A DNA stretch of 64,000 nucleotides from positions 441,201 through 505,200 of the forward strand of contig NZ_LN889802.1 of assembly GCF_900009145.1 (NCBI RefSeq), read 5' to 3'. Positions 18,361 through 27,843 of this stretch are shown here, in pieces (positions within the stretch are counted from its first letter, which is position 1; each line of letters begins with the position of its first letter). The translations under genes were made by a program, and so were the position numbers. This DNA comes from Planktothrix tepida PCC 9214. Its GTDB lineage: Bacteria; Cyanobacteriota; Cyanobacteriia; Cyanobacteriales; Microcoleaceae. Under the pieces are notes generated by a model. The model was not told the DNA's origin and did not search any database. It was given only the letters and a program-made list of their open reading frames with translations.

Positions 18361-20541
18361 ATGCGTAGAAAATTTTGGGATGATATTTTATTAACAATTT
18401 TGGCGGTTTTTGGTTCTATAATTCTATTGTTTTTAGCGCGGGGCTTAGTATTTTTTATACTTAGACCTTTGGCACTATGGTTGCGAGACACATTCTCATC
18501 GAAAGCTATCTGGCATCTTCTAGAAATTCAAATTACTGGGATAGGATGGTTAGATATTATTTTACGGCCTATTATCTTCATCATTGTCAGTATCTTCGCA
18601 TTAATTTGGTATGCTTTGCAAAATGCTGACGATCCAGAAATCAGGAAAATCAGAGGTATTCCAGAACAATTTGTTTGGAATATTATATGGGGTGCTTTTA
18701 TTAGCATCGGTTATGGGCTACAGCCTTGGGTATATAGATTGGGCGTTCGTTCTACCCTCATCATTCTACCTTTAACCTTTTTTCTCTGCTTTTTTAATAC
18801 TATCCTTGACTATCAAAATCTCGTCTCATTAGTTATTTCTGGAGTGAGCGATACCCCCTACATGGATATATTTACAGATAGAACAGTTAATTATATCAAA
18901 AACAAAACTTATATTGCTGAATTTGTCAAGTGGGCGACTCAAGATGCCGTTGCTATCAATAACTTTTTTGACTACTGGTTTTACACTCTCAGAGCATCTA
19001 TACTAGGTTTTAGGATTGAAGGAATTTGGCAATGGTTAGTAGCTTTTCCTGTTAACGTAGCTGCTAGTATTTGGTTCTTTTGCTTAGGATGTGGTTACAT
19101 ATTCGCAGGTATAAATACAAAAACAATTGAGATTGATGAAGAACTAAATTTAAGAATTAATCCTCTAAATCAAAAGATTCATAATGGTAGCAGTTTGGTT
19201 CTACTCTTATCTTTAATTTTGTCTTTAATCTTGTTTCTTAGCCAACTTGGATGGGTGACAACAGGTTCAAAAGTCAACCTTGCCGTTTTACTTCCGTTTT
19301 TAAGCTTTGGAGAAAAGTATTTGATTGTGGATCAAAATAATTCCTATAAACACTCTGGTATACAAGCCTTCGCCAAGGGTGACTTTACAACTGCCATCAA
19401 TCATCTACAACTCTCTTTGAAACAAAAAATTAACGATCCTGAAGTAAGAATTTATCTTAACAATGCTAAAATTGAGAATCGAAAATATTATGTGATTGCT
19501 GTAGCAGATCCGATTGGTCAAAAGGTAGATACAGCCAAAGAAATTTTGCGGGGTGTTGCACAAGCACAAGAGGAAATTAATCAAACAGGTGGTATTAAAG
19601 GTATCCCTTTAAAAGTGATGATTGCAAATGATGAAGACAATAAACAGATTGCGGTAGAAATTGCAAATGCCTTGGTAAAAAATCCATCAGTCTTGGGTGT
19701 AGTTGGTCATTTCAGCAGTGATGTCTCTCTGGAAGCCGGAACGGTATATGAGAAAGGGCAACTAGCAATGATTTCGCCTACTAGCACCTCAGTTAAACTT
19801 TCTAGCTTAGGCAATTATATCTTTCGCACAGTACCAAGCGATCAATTAGCTGGTCAAGCTCTTGCCAACTACCTGACCAATACATTAGGACTACAAAAAA
19901 CTGCTATTTTCTTTAATTCTTCTAGTAACTATAGCCAATCTATAAAAAATGAGTTTACAAAAAATTGGGCTCAAAATAATGGCGAAGTGGTGGCAGAATT
20001 TGACTTGGGTAATACATCTTTTAGCCCTAAAGCTAACGTAGACGCGGCAATTAGTCAGGGAGCAGAAGTCATTACTTTATTGCCCAATGAGAAGACACGC
20101 AATCAAGCTTTACAAGTAGTACAAGTAAACCAGGGAAGACTACCACTTTTAGGAGGAGACAGTGCCTACCATATTGATACATTAAAAGTAGGTAAAGAAA
20201 ATGTTATGGGCATGGTACTAGCAATTCCTTGGCATAGAGAAGCAAATTTGCAAGAAAAGTTTACTAAAGATGCTGATCGCCTTTGGGGTGCAGACGTTAA
20301 CTGGCGCAGCGCAATGGCTTATGATGCAACTAAAGTATTGATTGCTGCTTTACAGGAAAATCCAACTCGCAGTGGGGTGCAAAAAGCGCTTTCATCACCC
20401 AACTTTTCTGCTCAAGGTGCTTCTGGAGTCGTGAAGTTTTTGCCAACAGGTGATCGTAACGCCCCAATTCAACTCGTGAAAATTATTAGGGACGAAAACT
20501 CTCGTTCTGGTACTGGTTATGATTTTGTGCCAGCGCAGTGA
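18361..20541 (+). CDS. Membrane protein fused to a type I (ANF/LivK) solute-binding domain
   Basis: A 726-residue chimera. Residues 1 to about 330 contain about six or seven hydrophobic segments (roughly 9-34, 62-84, 104-120, 128-147, 222-250 and 275-300). Residues about 338-375 look like a short TPR-like helical repeat (GIQAFAKGDFTTAINHLQLSL). From about 380 to the end there is a complete periplasmic-binding fold of the branched-chain amino-acid type (YVIAVADPIGQK, GGIKGIPLKVMIANDED, VLGVVGHFSSDVSLEAG). Such domains are normally free lipoproteins. Here one is tethered by several membrane helices, with no permease or ATPase genes nearby. It follows a PBP2 gene by 34 bp. The role is unknown; ligand sensing is possible. 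Confidence 0.75.
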   Translation: MRRKFWDDILLTILAVFGSIILLFLARGLVFFILRPLALWLRDTFSSKAIWHLLEIQITGIGWLDIILRPIIFIIVSIFALIWYALQNADDPEIRKIRGIPEQFVWNIIWGAFISIGYGLQPWVYRLGVRSTLIILPLTFFLCFFNTILDYQNLVSLVISGVSDTPYMDIFTDRTVNYIKNKTYIAEFVKWATQDAVAINNFFDYWFYTLRASILGFRIEGIWQWLVAFPVNVAASIWFFCLGCGYIFAGINTKTIEIDEELNLRINPLNQKIHNGSSLVLLLSLILSLILFLSQLGWVTTGSKVNLAVLLPFLSFGEKYLIVDQNNSYKHSGIQAFAKGDFTTAINHLQLSLKQKINDPEVRIYLNNAKIENRKYYVIAVADPIGQKVDTAKEILRGVAQAQEEINQTGGIKGIPLKVMIANDEDNKQIAVEIANALVKNPSVLGVVGHFSSDVSLEAGTVYEKGQLAMISPTSTSVKLSSLGNYIFRTVPSDQLAGQALANYLTNTLGLQKTAIFFNSSSNYSQSIKNEFTKNWAQNNGEVVAEFDLGNTSFSPKANVDAAISQGAEVITLLPNEKTRNQALQVVQVNQGRLPLLGGDSAYHIDTLKVGKENVMGMVLAIPWHREANLQEKFTKDADRLWGADVNWRSAMAYDATKVLIAALQENPTRSGVQKALSSPNFSAQGASGVVKFLPTGDRNAPIQLVKIIRDENSRSGTGYDFVPAQ

Positions 20542-20662
20542 AATGCTTTTGATATAGAGTAATCTGTGTATCTGCTATTGCCTTTAACAATTTGCACTTC
20601 TCCCAGCATTCTAAAAATTAGAAGAGGTTTTAATTCGAGCGATTACTGATTAATATCAGCCC

Positions 20663-20697
20663 TATAGAGAGACGCGCCGTGGCACGTCTCTACGGGG
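20663..20697. repeat. Palindromic repeat of the GAGACG-GCC-GGC-CGTCTC type
   Basis: The stretch forms a hairpin centred on gccgtggc, with arms agagacg and cgtctct. It lies between the convergent genes for the solute-binding fusion protein and treS and could serve as a bidirectional terminator. A closely related copy lies inside dnaN at 33082-33105, so this is a dispersed small repeat family. Confidence 0.65.
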
Positions 20698-20714
20698 TGT
20701 GAAGAATACAAAAA

Positions 20715-23700
20715 TTAACGAACGACGGACACTAATCGTTTTAGAGAAATTTCTAATAATTCCGGGTGATAATCTAAATGATAGCTTAATTGTTGAATGG
20801 CTTTTTCTAACAAATAACAATCTAATAAAACGTTAAGTTCTTGTCGTCCTTGGGGTAAAAAATGATCAGAAGATGCTGTTTCTAAATAATGCTTGAGGAA
20901 GGCGGCACTGACCCAATTTGACCATAATTGTCCCCACTGTTCCATTAACGGTAAATTTTCCGGGCGAATCATGCCATTTTTGATTTCTTCTCGAAGGGCA
21001 AAACGAGTCGCTAAATCAAAAGATTGTAACATTCCAGCGACATCTCGCAAAGGAGAACGTTTCATGCGTCGTTCACTTAATGACCGATAGGATTCTCCTT
21101 CAAAATCAATAATAATAAAATCTTTCCCCGTATACAATACATCCGTTAAGGAATAGTTTCCATGACATCGAGTTCTCAAAGCAGTAATTTTCAGATTTAA
21201 TAAGCTTTGGAATCTTCCTAAAATGTAATTTTGATCTCCTAAAATATGTTGAATTATGGGTTTAAGTTCTGGAGGTAATGTTTCCATTTGTTTCTTTAAT
21301 TTGATCAACACTTGTCCCGTTAAATTCCGAGAATATTGATAAATTGAGCGTTGATAAAAGGTAGAAAAAGGTTCAGGCGCAAAATCAGGATTATCAGGAT
21401 CACTGGATAGAATAATATGAAATTCTGCGGTACGTTGTCCTAAAAGTTCTGCGTTTCTGAAATAGGAACCAATCAGTAATAAAATGTCTTCAGAGAGGGG
21501 GTGTTGATAGAGGTCAAATAAAGAACGGGTTGGCAATAAAACCTCTAAGTCTTGATTAGGTTGTAAGATTACTCGATCAAAGTAATCTCGTAAACTATCT
21601 AAGGTATAATTCCAAGCATTAATCGCATCGGGAATATACTCTTGTAACACTCCAAATGTGATCGATTCTCCTCGATGACGATAATATTCTAATCCCCCAA
21701 TTAAAGGAGTTGTATATTCTAAATGTTGTTTTTGTTCTAAAAAGGAACGAACTTCTAACTCTGGATTAATCCCATCTTCGACTCGACGGAAGAGTTTAAA
21801 TAAAAAGCGATCGCCATACACAACAAAGGAATTATCAAACTCTCCTTTTAATAAATGGGGGTCTAATCGTTGTTTTAAATCCTGGTGTTTTAACGCTGCG
21901 GTTGTGGTAGCAACTAAATTACCAAATTGACCAGAATAACGATCAGAATTGATAATCATTTCTAAAGGTAAACTTAAGAATTCAATATCTTGTCCGACTT
22001 CTAATAAAATTCCGGTTTCCCCAGAAACTTCTACGGTTGCTAAAATGAATTGTGGCGTTTCTTTTTTAACCTTTTCTGCAATTTCTTCCTTCAGAAAAAC
22101 TAAAGGTAATAAATAGGTTTCAGGAAATCCTTCTGTATATTCCGTTTGCAATAAAATCATAATCCCTTGACTATCTTTATACGGAATTGGAATTGCTTCT
22201 GTGATCTTGACAGATTGGAGAATTCGGGATTTTCCCATAAACCAGCGACAACGATAGAGATATTCGGGTAAAATTGATTCTAATCGGGTTCTTAAAGTCG
22301 GTTGGGTTAAGATTTCTTGCCAGTTATTTTGAACAACAAAAATGGGGAGTTGAGTTTGAGGTCGGGGAAGTAAAGCGACTTTGGGATCAAACTGAAGCAT
22401 AAACCAGTAAAATCCATAGGGAGATAAACTCATAAAATAAGGATTTTCCCCAATTTTAGGAAATTCTGTCCGACCAAAAATTTCAACGGGAACCATGCCT
22501 TTAAACGGGGATAAATCTAAATTAACGGATTGCACAAATCGAGATAAATTAGCAACAATTAAAAGATGTTCTCCCTGGTAAGTGCGGGTAAACGCTAAGA
22601 CTTTGCGGTTTTCAAAATGTAATAATTCAAAGGTTCCTCGTCCAAAAGCTTGAAACCGTTTTCGCATCGTAATAATGCGTTTCATCCAAGATAATAAAGA
22701 ATTAGGATTGCTACTTTGGGATTCAACATTAAGGGCTTCATAATTATATTCAGATTCAAAAATTAAGGGTAAATATAGTTTTTGAGGATTGGCTCGACTA
22801 AATCCAGCATTGCGATCTGGACTCCATTGCATCGGGGTTCTAACTCCGTTGCGATCGCCGATATAAATATTATCTCCCATACCAATTTCATCCCCATAAT
22901 ATAACACCGGAGTTCCGGGTAATGAAAGTAATAAACTATTCATTAATTCAATTTGGCGGCGATCATTTCCGAGTAAGGGTGCAAGGCGACGTCGAATTCC
23001 TAAATTAATTCTTGCTTGCGGATCTTGGGCATAAACTTTATACATATAATCTCGATCTTCATCTGTCACCATTTCTAAGGTTAATTCATCGTGATTTCTG
23101 AGAAATAATGCCCATTGACAGTTATCAGGAATGGCAGGAGTTTGATTTAAAATATCAATAATGGGGAAAGAATCTTCCATCCGTAATGCCATAAATAATC
23201 GAGGCATTAAAGGAAAATGAAAATTTAAGTGACATTCATTGCCTTCCCCATAATAAGCCGCAGCATCTTCTGGCCATTGATTAGCTTCAGCTAAGAAAAT
23301 TCGGTTACTATAATTAGCGTCTAAATAAGTTCGTAATTGTTTTAATAATTGATGGGTTTCGGGTAAGTTTTCACAGTTGGTTCCTTCTCGTTCAAAAATA
23401 TAGGGAATGGCATCCAGCCGCATTCCATCAACGCCCATTCCCATCCAAAAATCTAACACTTCTAAAACCGCTTTGATCACTTCAGGATTATCATAATTCA
23501 AATCCGGTTGATGGGAATAAAACCGATGCCAATAATAAGCCTTGGCTAAGCTATCCCAAGCCCAATTTGAAGTTTCAAAATCTTTAAAAATAATTCTAAC
23601 TTCAGAATATTGATCCGGGCTATCACTCCAGACATAAAAATCCCGTTCTTTACTGCCTTTGGGGGCTCGTCTTGCCCGTTGAAACCAAGGATGTTGATCA

Positions 23701-24035
23701 GAAGTATGATTAATCACTAATTCAACAATGACTCGAATTCCCCGCTCATGAGCCGCATCTAAAAAGGTTTTAAAATCTTCTAAATTCCCATATATTGAAT
23801 TAATATTCATATAGTCGGCAATATCATAACCATCATCTCGTAAGGGCGAGGGAAAAAAGGGAAGAATCCATAATGCTGTCACCCCTAAATCCTGTAAATA
23901 ATCTAATTTTTCGGTTAATCCAATAAAGTCTCCAATTCCATCTTCGTTACTATCGGCAAATGCCCGAACTGGCACTTCATAAATAATGGCATCTTTAAAC
24001 CATAAGGGATCGTTAGACAGTTTATTGTGTGGCAT
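20715..24035 (-). CDS. treS: Trehalose synthase TreS fused to maltokinase-like domain
   Basis: Interconverts maltose and trehalose by intramolecular transglucosylation; the fused C-terminal half resembles maltokinase (Pep2/Mak), which phosphorylates maltose to maltose-1-phosphate. The GH13 domain covers about residues 1-550, with Asp208 in MRLDAI, Glu250 in FLAEANQ and Asp316 in RNHDEL. Residues about 570-1100 contain the kinase-like fold, including the CHGNYSLTDVLYTG and IIDFEGES motifs of the catalytic core. Total length 1106 residues is normal for the fusion. It lies convergent to the solute-binding genes. With TreY/TreZ in the same window, trehalose can be made and recycled. No GlgE gene is seen. 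Confidence 0.94.
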   Translation of the reverse strand: MPHNKLSNDPLWFKDAIIYEVPVRAFADSNEDGIGDFIGLTEKLDYLQDLGVTALWILPFFPSPLRDDGYDIADYMNINSIYGNLEDFKTFLDAAHERGIRVIVELVINHTSDQHPWFQRARRAPKGSKERDFYVWSDSPDQYSEVRIIFKDFETSNWAWDSLAKAYYWHRFYSHQPDLNYDNPEVIKAVLEVLDFWMGMGVDGMRLDAIPYIFEREGTNCENLPETHQLLKQLRTYLDANYSNRIFLAEANQWPEDAAAYYGEGNECHLNFHFPLMPRLFMALRMEDSFPIIDILNQTPAIPDNCQWALFLRNHDELTLEMVTDEDRDYMYKVYAQDPQARINLGIRRRLAPLLGNDRRQIELMNSLLLSLPGTPVLYYGDEIGMGDNIYIGDRNGVRTPMQWSPDRNAGFSRANPQKLYLPLIFESEYNYEALNVESQSSNPNSLLSWMKRIITMRKRFQAFGRGTFELLHFENRKVLAFTRTYQGEHLLIVANLSRFVQSVNLDLSPFKGMVPVEIFGRTEFPKIGENPYFMSLSPYGFYWFMLQFDPKVALLPRPQTQLPIFVVQNNWQEILTQPTLRTRLESILPEYLYRCRWFMGKSRILQSVKITEAIPIPYKDSQGIMILLQTEYTEGFPETYLLPLVFLKEEIAEKVKKETPQFILATVEVSGETGILLEVGQDIEFLSLPLEMIINSDRYSGQFGNLVATTTAALKHQDLKQRLDPHLLKGEFDNSFVVYGDRFLFKLFRRVEDGINPELEVRSFLEQKQHLEYTTPLIGGLEYYRHRGESITFGVLQEYIPDAINAWNYTLDSLRDYFDRVILQPNQDLEVLLPTRSLFDLYQHPLSEDILLLIGSYFRNAELLGQRTAEFHIILSSDPDNPDFAPEPFSTFYQRSIYQYSRNLTGQVLIKLKKQMETLPPELKPIIQHILGDQNYILGRFQSLLNLKITALRTRCHGNYSLTDVLYTGKDFIIIDFEGESYRSLSERRMKRSPLRDVAGMLQSFDLATRFALREEIKNGMIRPENLPLMEQWGQLWSNWVSAAFLKHYLETASSDHFLPQGRQELNVLLDCYLLEKAIQQLSYHLDYHPELLEISLKRLVSVVR

Positions 24036-24240
24036 TTGTTTAATTAAATAAGGGTTTAATTTATTCTTTTAATAGAAGAACAAGATTTTGTGATTTTAGT
24101 CTAAAATTAATCATAAGGGAAGTCATCAGCCTTTAGGGAGAACTTAACAAACCTATCAAAATTTACACAGCTTAAATTTATCCCCTCCTCTGAAAAGAGA
24201 AGGGAATAGAACGTTAGCTTCGGTTACGATTTAGCCTGTT

Positions 24241-24579
24241 TTATTCATCTCTTCCATGTACTTCAGCCAGAGGAGATGTAGCTTCAACTGCGGTAAAAGG
24301 TTCGAGAATTTTATAAGCGTGATTCGACCCTTGGGGAACCACCCAAGAACTACCCGTTTCTAACAAAATGATTTGTCCTTCTAAATGCAGTTCAGCACGT
24401 CCTTGAATCACATAACCAACGGTTTCATAATTCCGTTTGGTTTCGGGTTTAAGTTCTCCAGGTTGCTCTTCCTCCCACAGTCGCATTGAGAGTTTTACCC
24501 CCGATGCTAAATATTTTTGTCCTATCTTTCCGGTGGGTGAAGATTGAGAATTGACTTTAACTACAGTTGTATCTGTCAT
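24241..24579 (-). CDS. Cupin-domain protein
   Basis: Small single-cupin beta-barrel protein of 112 residues. The central motif YVIQGRAELHLEGQIILLETGSSW and the following VPQGSNHAYKI give the two cupin motifs, although His ligands are incomplete (only H384-type residues in SNHAYK are evident). Family members bind metals or small ligands; a function cannot be assigned. It belongs to a group of short minus-strand genes that includes the 68- and 53-residue proteins upstream. Confidence 0.72.
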   Translation of the reverse strand: MTDTTVVKVNSQSSPTGKIGQKYLASGVKLSMRLWEEEQPGELKPETKRNYETVGYVIQGRAELHLEGQIILLETGSSWVVPQGSNHAYKILEPFTAVEATSPLAEVHGRDE

Positions 24580-24629
24580 GATTTTTCCTATCAGAAATGT
24601 TCAAAATGGTACAAGTGATCATCGATTTT

Positions 24630-24836
24630 CTAAGCTTCTTCTAACGCTTGTCCGACTGAATTTCCCATATTTTCTTCTATCCGTCGATTTCCCTCTTCAC
24701 TGCGTTGAAGAATACGGTCTTGATCTTCAGGAAAACTGGAACCTGATTCGGGTTGAACAGATTGATCTGATTCATGTTTAGTATGTCTTAATTCAGAATC
24801 AACAGTTGAACTGAGATCAGGATTTTGATTCGTCAT
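24630..24836 (-). CDS. Small hydrophilic protein, hypothetical
   Basis: A 68-residue acidic protein rich in Ser, Glu, Gln and Asn, with no hydrophobic segment (SVQPESGSSFPEDQD then RSEEGNRRIEENM). The composition resembles small stress-induced disordered proteins, but no family was recognised. It lies 50 bp upstream of the cupin gene on the same strand and could share its transcript. It is kept because the codon pattern looks natural and the reading frame is clean; confidence is moderate. Confidence 0.5.
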   Translation of the reverse strand: MTNQNPDLSSTVDSELRHTKHESDQSVQPESGSSFPEDQDRILQRSEEGNRRIEENMGNSVGQALEEA

Positions 24837-24864
24837 GATTAAAATCTCCTAAATTAATTTAAAA

Positions 24865-25026
24865 TTAATAGCGAAATACTGCGGCTAATCTTGCTTCATC
24901 AGGAACAGAATCTGGAGGAACTGCATAAACAATGCCACCATTTAATAAGGTTTGAACAGCCGCTAAATTTAACAAATCATCATCCCCTGGTTCAGCTTCG
25001 GGATGAACGTTTAACTCATTAGACAT
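24865..25026 (-). CDS. Short ORF (53 residues) starting inside the IS end
   Basis: Encodes a small acidic protein (NVHPEAEPGDDDLLNLAAV and IVYAVPPDSVPDEARL). Its ATG lies within the left terminal inverted repeat of the IS5-like element (25019-25030). The first codons therefore come from the element, and the original 5' end is probably lost. It may be the C-terminal remnant of a longer gene that was cut by the insertion, or a natural small gene given a new start. No family recognised. Confidence 0.45.
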   Translation of the reverse strand: MSNELNVHPEAEPGDDDLLNLAAVQTLLNGGIVYAVPPDSVPDEARLAAVFRY

Positions 25027-25046
25027 CTCCAAAATAGAAAAAAGGA

Positions 25047-25080
25047 GGGGTAAAAAGATGATAAAATTAAATTTTACCCC
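25047..25080. terminator. Hairpin between IS end and transposase start
   Basis: Stem ggggtaaaa (25047-25055) pairs perfectly with ttttacccc (25072-25080) across a 16-base AT-rich loop. It lies directly before the transposase ATG. Such structures in insertion sequences commonly shield the transposase from read-through transcription from outside; here this role is inferred. Confidence 0.55.
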
Positions 25081-25089
25081 GGATTAGAG

Positions 25090-26010
25090 ATGAGTAAATT
25101 AAGAGACTATCTGGACAAGAATCCCCAGCAAGCAAAAAGGCTATTAGGGATGGAATATGAACAGATGATAGAACTCATTCAAGCTGCGGAGTTATTAGAA
25201 GAAGAAAAACGACAGGAAAAAGAAAAAACTAAAATCAGGTTGATTAAAGCAGGTGGGGGTCGTCGGCAGAAATTATCTGTGGAGGAACAAATCTTACTGA
25301 CTCTAATTTATCTGCATCAAATGCCGACATTTCAAATGTTAGGGTTACAGTTTGAAGTCAGTGAATCAACAGCGAATGATATTTTCCATAACTGGATAAA
25401 AATCTTGAGAGAATTACTACCAGCGAGTTTGCTAGAGCAAGTAAAAAAAAACGAGAGTGATTGGGAGTGGGTAGAAAAAATTCTGGTGGAATTTGAGTTA
25501 GTAGTAGATAGCTATGAACAGCCCAGGGAAAGACCAACAGACAATGAAGAGCAGAAAAAATATTACTCAGGAAAGAAAAAGACACATACCTTTAAAAATC
25601 AAGTCATTGTCATGCCAAATGGAAAAGAAATAGTGGATGTAGCTGTGGGTTATACCGGAGCAACAAGTGATCTGAAATTGTGGAGAGAAAGAAGCCAGGA
25701 ATTGGGGAATAATCAAAAATACAGAGGGGATAAAGCTTATGTAGGAGAAACAGCAATTAATACACCGTATAAGAAACCGAGGAATCAAGAGATGTCGGCG
25801 GAAAAGCGAGAAGAAAATCGGTTAAAAGCCCAACAAAGGATTGTAGTTGAACATTTAATAAGACTGATAAAAATTTATCGAGTTGCTTCAGAAAGATTTC
25901 GGTTAAAGAGGCAAAATTATGAAGCAGTAATCTTGACAGTATGTGGATTAATAAGATGGCGAATAGGAGCGATTGTATTACCATCTAAGAATTGCCCAGA
26001 ATTCTTTTGA
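25090..26010 (+). CDS. IS5-family DDE transposase (DDE_Tnp_4 type)
   Basis: A 306-residue transposase with an N-terminal helix-turn-helix region (about 60-125: LSVEEQILLTLIYLHQ then VSESTANDIFHNW) and a C-terminal DDE domain. Catalytic acids are the Asp in VVDSYEQP, the Asp in RGDKAYVGE and the Glu in VVEHLIRLIKI, which is the expected DDE order. It is complete with no frameshift. It is the only ORF of the IS element at 25019-26165. Confidence 0.9.
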   Translation: MSKLRDYLDKNPQQAKRLLGMEYEQMIELIQAAELLEEEKRQEKEKTKIRLIKAGGGRRQKLSVEEQILLTLIYLHQMPTFQMLGLQFEVSESTANDIFHNWIKILRELLPASLLEQVKKNESDWEWVEKILVEFELVVDSYEQPRERPTDNEEQKKYYSGKKKTHTFKNQVIVMPNGKEIVDVAVGYTGATSDLKLWRERSQELGNNQKYRGDKAYVGETAINTPYKKPRNQEMSAEKREENRLKAQQRIVVEHLIRLIKIYRVASERFRLKRQNYEAVILTVCGLIRWRIGAIVLPSKNCPEFF

Positions 26011-26165
26011 GAAATAATTGTATATCAGAGATAAAATTCATTAGTTATTATTAATGTGACTGAAAAAGCCTATGAATCCGTTACTTTTGGAGAAGCCGGC
26101 ACAGGAGTGCTAGAGATTCCAAAAGTAGCGATAGAGGGCATTTGGAGATTTTCGGAGATGTCTAA

Positions 26166-26762
26166 TATGAATTTGCGATCGCTCTATTGGCTTTTACGGG
26201 AGTCTTAATCTTCGGGGTACTTCAAGGCATTAGTTTAGGGGTGATTACATCAATTGTTTTTCTGATCTATCGAGCCAGCCATCCCCACACCGACGTTCTA
26301 GGGCGCATCCCCGAAACTCAGATGTATCGCGATATCAACCTTCACCCCGAAGCGATTATAATTCCTGGGTTATTAATTTTCCGCTTTAGTAACAACTTAA
26401 TTTTTGCCAACGCTAACTATTTTCGCACGGAACTCAAGCAGAAGATTCTGGAAACTTCAACACCCACTCAAATGGTACTAATTGATGCGGAAACCATTAA
26501 TTTAATTGATAGCACAGCCTTGGAAATGTTGCGTAAATTACGGGTAGAACTTATGAAGGATAATATTGTTTTAGCTTGGGCTCGGTTGCGTGATCCCCTG
26601 TATCAGAGGATGTATCGGGCAGGATTAATAGAGGAAATCGGCGAGCACAATTTTTATGAACGGATTACCGATGGAGTCTCGGAATTTACACGCCAATCTT
26701 CATCAACCTTACCCAATCATCCAACAACGGATAGTATTGATACTAATCCTGAGATTAACTAA
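26166..26762 (+). pseudogene. SulP transporter C-terminal fragment (5' part lost at IS)
   Basis: The frame opens right at the IS end with EFAIALLAFTGVLIFGVLQG, the last transmembrane helices of SulP anion transporters. The C-terminal STAS domain follows (PGLLIFRFSNNLIFANANYF, then LIDSTALEML). Reading starts earliest at a TTG at 26187. SulP proteins are about 500-570 residues; only about 200 remain here. The N-terminal two thirds are not found on the other side of the IS or elsewhere in the window. The fragment cannot transport but could still be translated as a STAS protein. Confidence 0.85.
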
Positions 26763-26777
26763 AAAATGGCAGCAAAT

Positions 26778-27623
26778 TTAATATTGCTCCGTAATCCAGC
26801 GTCGATTGCTCATCGAAGCCTCATCATCGTAGCTGTGTTTCATTGAGCGCTCAGGAAGCTTAACCTTTTCATGGGGAACGGGTTCGTAGGGAAACAAGTT
26901 TAGAAAATGAGACAGACAGTTAAGACGGGCTCGTTTTTTATCATCAGAATGAATAATATACCAGGGAGCCCAAGGGGTATCGGTGGCATCTAGCATCATG
27001 TCCCTGGCTTTGGAATATTCATACCAGCGTTCACGGGAGGGTAAATCCATAGCGGATAACTTCCATTGACGCAGGGGGTCATTAATCCGAGCTTCAAATC
27101 GCCGTTTTTGTTCTTCGTTGCTGACTTCCAGCCAATATTTAACCAGCTTAATCCCACTATCGACAATGTATTGCTCAAATGTTGGACAAACTTTGAGAAA
27201 ATCCCGATGTTGTTCTTTGGTACAAAAACCCATGACATATTCCACACCCATTCGGTTATACCAACTCCGGTCAAAAATAATGACTTCCCCCGCAGCCGGA
27301 AAATGGGTGAGGTAGCGTTGAATATACATCTGAGTTTTTTCTCGTTCAGTGGGAGCAGGTAAAGCTACAGTACGGAAGACTCGTGGACTCACCCGTTCAG
27401 TCAGGGCGCGAATTGTTCCACCTTTACCCGCCGCATCGCGACCTTCAAAAACGACAATAACTCTTTCCCCTGTATATTTGATCCAATTCTGAAGCAAACA
27501 AAGCTCGGTTTGGAGTTTGCGTAATTCATGCGTGTATTCTTTTCCCGATAGCTTGGGTTTATTGCTATTGACTGGTTCAATTGGATGAATTTCGGTCTGT
27601 TTTTTCTCTTTGTGCTTGCCCAT
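26778..27623 (-). CDS. ppk2: Polyphosphate kinase 2
   Basis: Uses polyphosphate to phosphorylate nucleoside diphosphates or monophosphates. The 281-residue single-domain size fits PPK2 class I. The Walker A motif is GRDAAGKGG (about 60-68), followed by the Walker B-like FDRSWYNR. The lid-module arginines are present. A short basic N-terminal tail precedes the fold. The gene is convergent with the SulP remnant (stops 16 bp apart). Whether it prefers GDP/ADP or AMP cannot be judged here. Confidence 0.93.
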   Translation of the reverse strand: MGKHKEKKQTEIHPIEPVNSNKPKLSGKEYTHELRKLQTELCLLQNWIKYTGERVIVVFEGRDAAGKGGTIRALTERVSPRVFRTVALPAPTEREKTQMYIQRYLTHFPAAGEVIIFDRSWYNRMGVEYVMGFCTKEQHRDFLKVCPTFEQYIVDSGIKLVKYWLEVSNEEQKRRFEARINDPLRQWKLSAMDLPSRERWYEYSKARDMMLDATDTPWAPWYIIHSDDKKRARLNCLSHFLNLFPYEPVPHEKVKLPERSMKHSYDDEASMSNRRWITEQY

Positions 27624-27843
27624 TAGATTCTCCTGGTTTTTGTTAATTTAGCTGAAATATTCTTCCTGTAAGGGTTTAAAGTTATTTTTGTTTAATTTCC
27701 ACGATTAATTAATTCTAATTTTACTAAAGATATTAATTTCTTTCCTATTATTTTTTACCCCACGACATTAGCCCATGTCAAGTTTAAAGGGCAATACAGC
27801 CCTTTTATATGCGGTAGTAGTAACTCTCTGACCGTTACCTATT

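Larger units (their letters stand above)
25019..26165 (+). mobile_element. Intact IS5-like insertion sequence
   Basis: About 1147 bp bounded by 12-bp perfect inverted repeats: ttagacatctcc at 25019-25030 and ggagatgtctaa at 26154-26165. The terminal TTA/TAA could instead be target sequence around a 9-bp repeat, with a TA duplication. One uninterrupted transposase ORF lies inside. The right end joins directly to the middle of a SulP gene; the left flank holds an unrelated short ORF, so the two sides are not a simple insertion into one gene. The noncoding tail (26011-26153) contains an inverted repeat ttacttttgga/tccaaaagta. The element looks complete and potentially active. Confidence 0.85.

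Noticed and set aside
17499-20541. ABC import operon
   Set aside because: Two binding proteins are present but no permease or ATPase gene.
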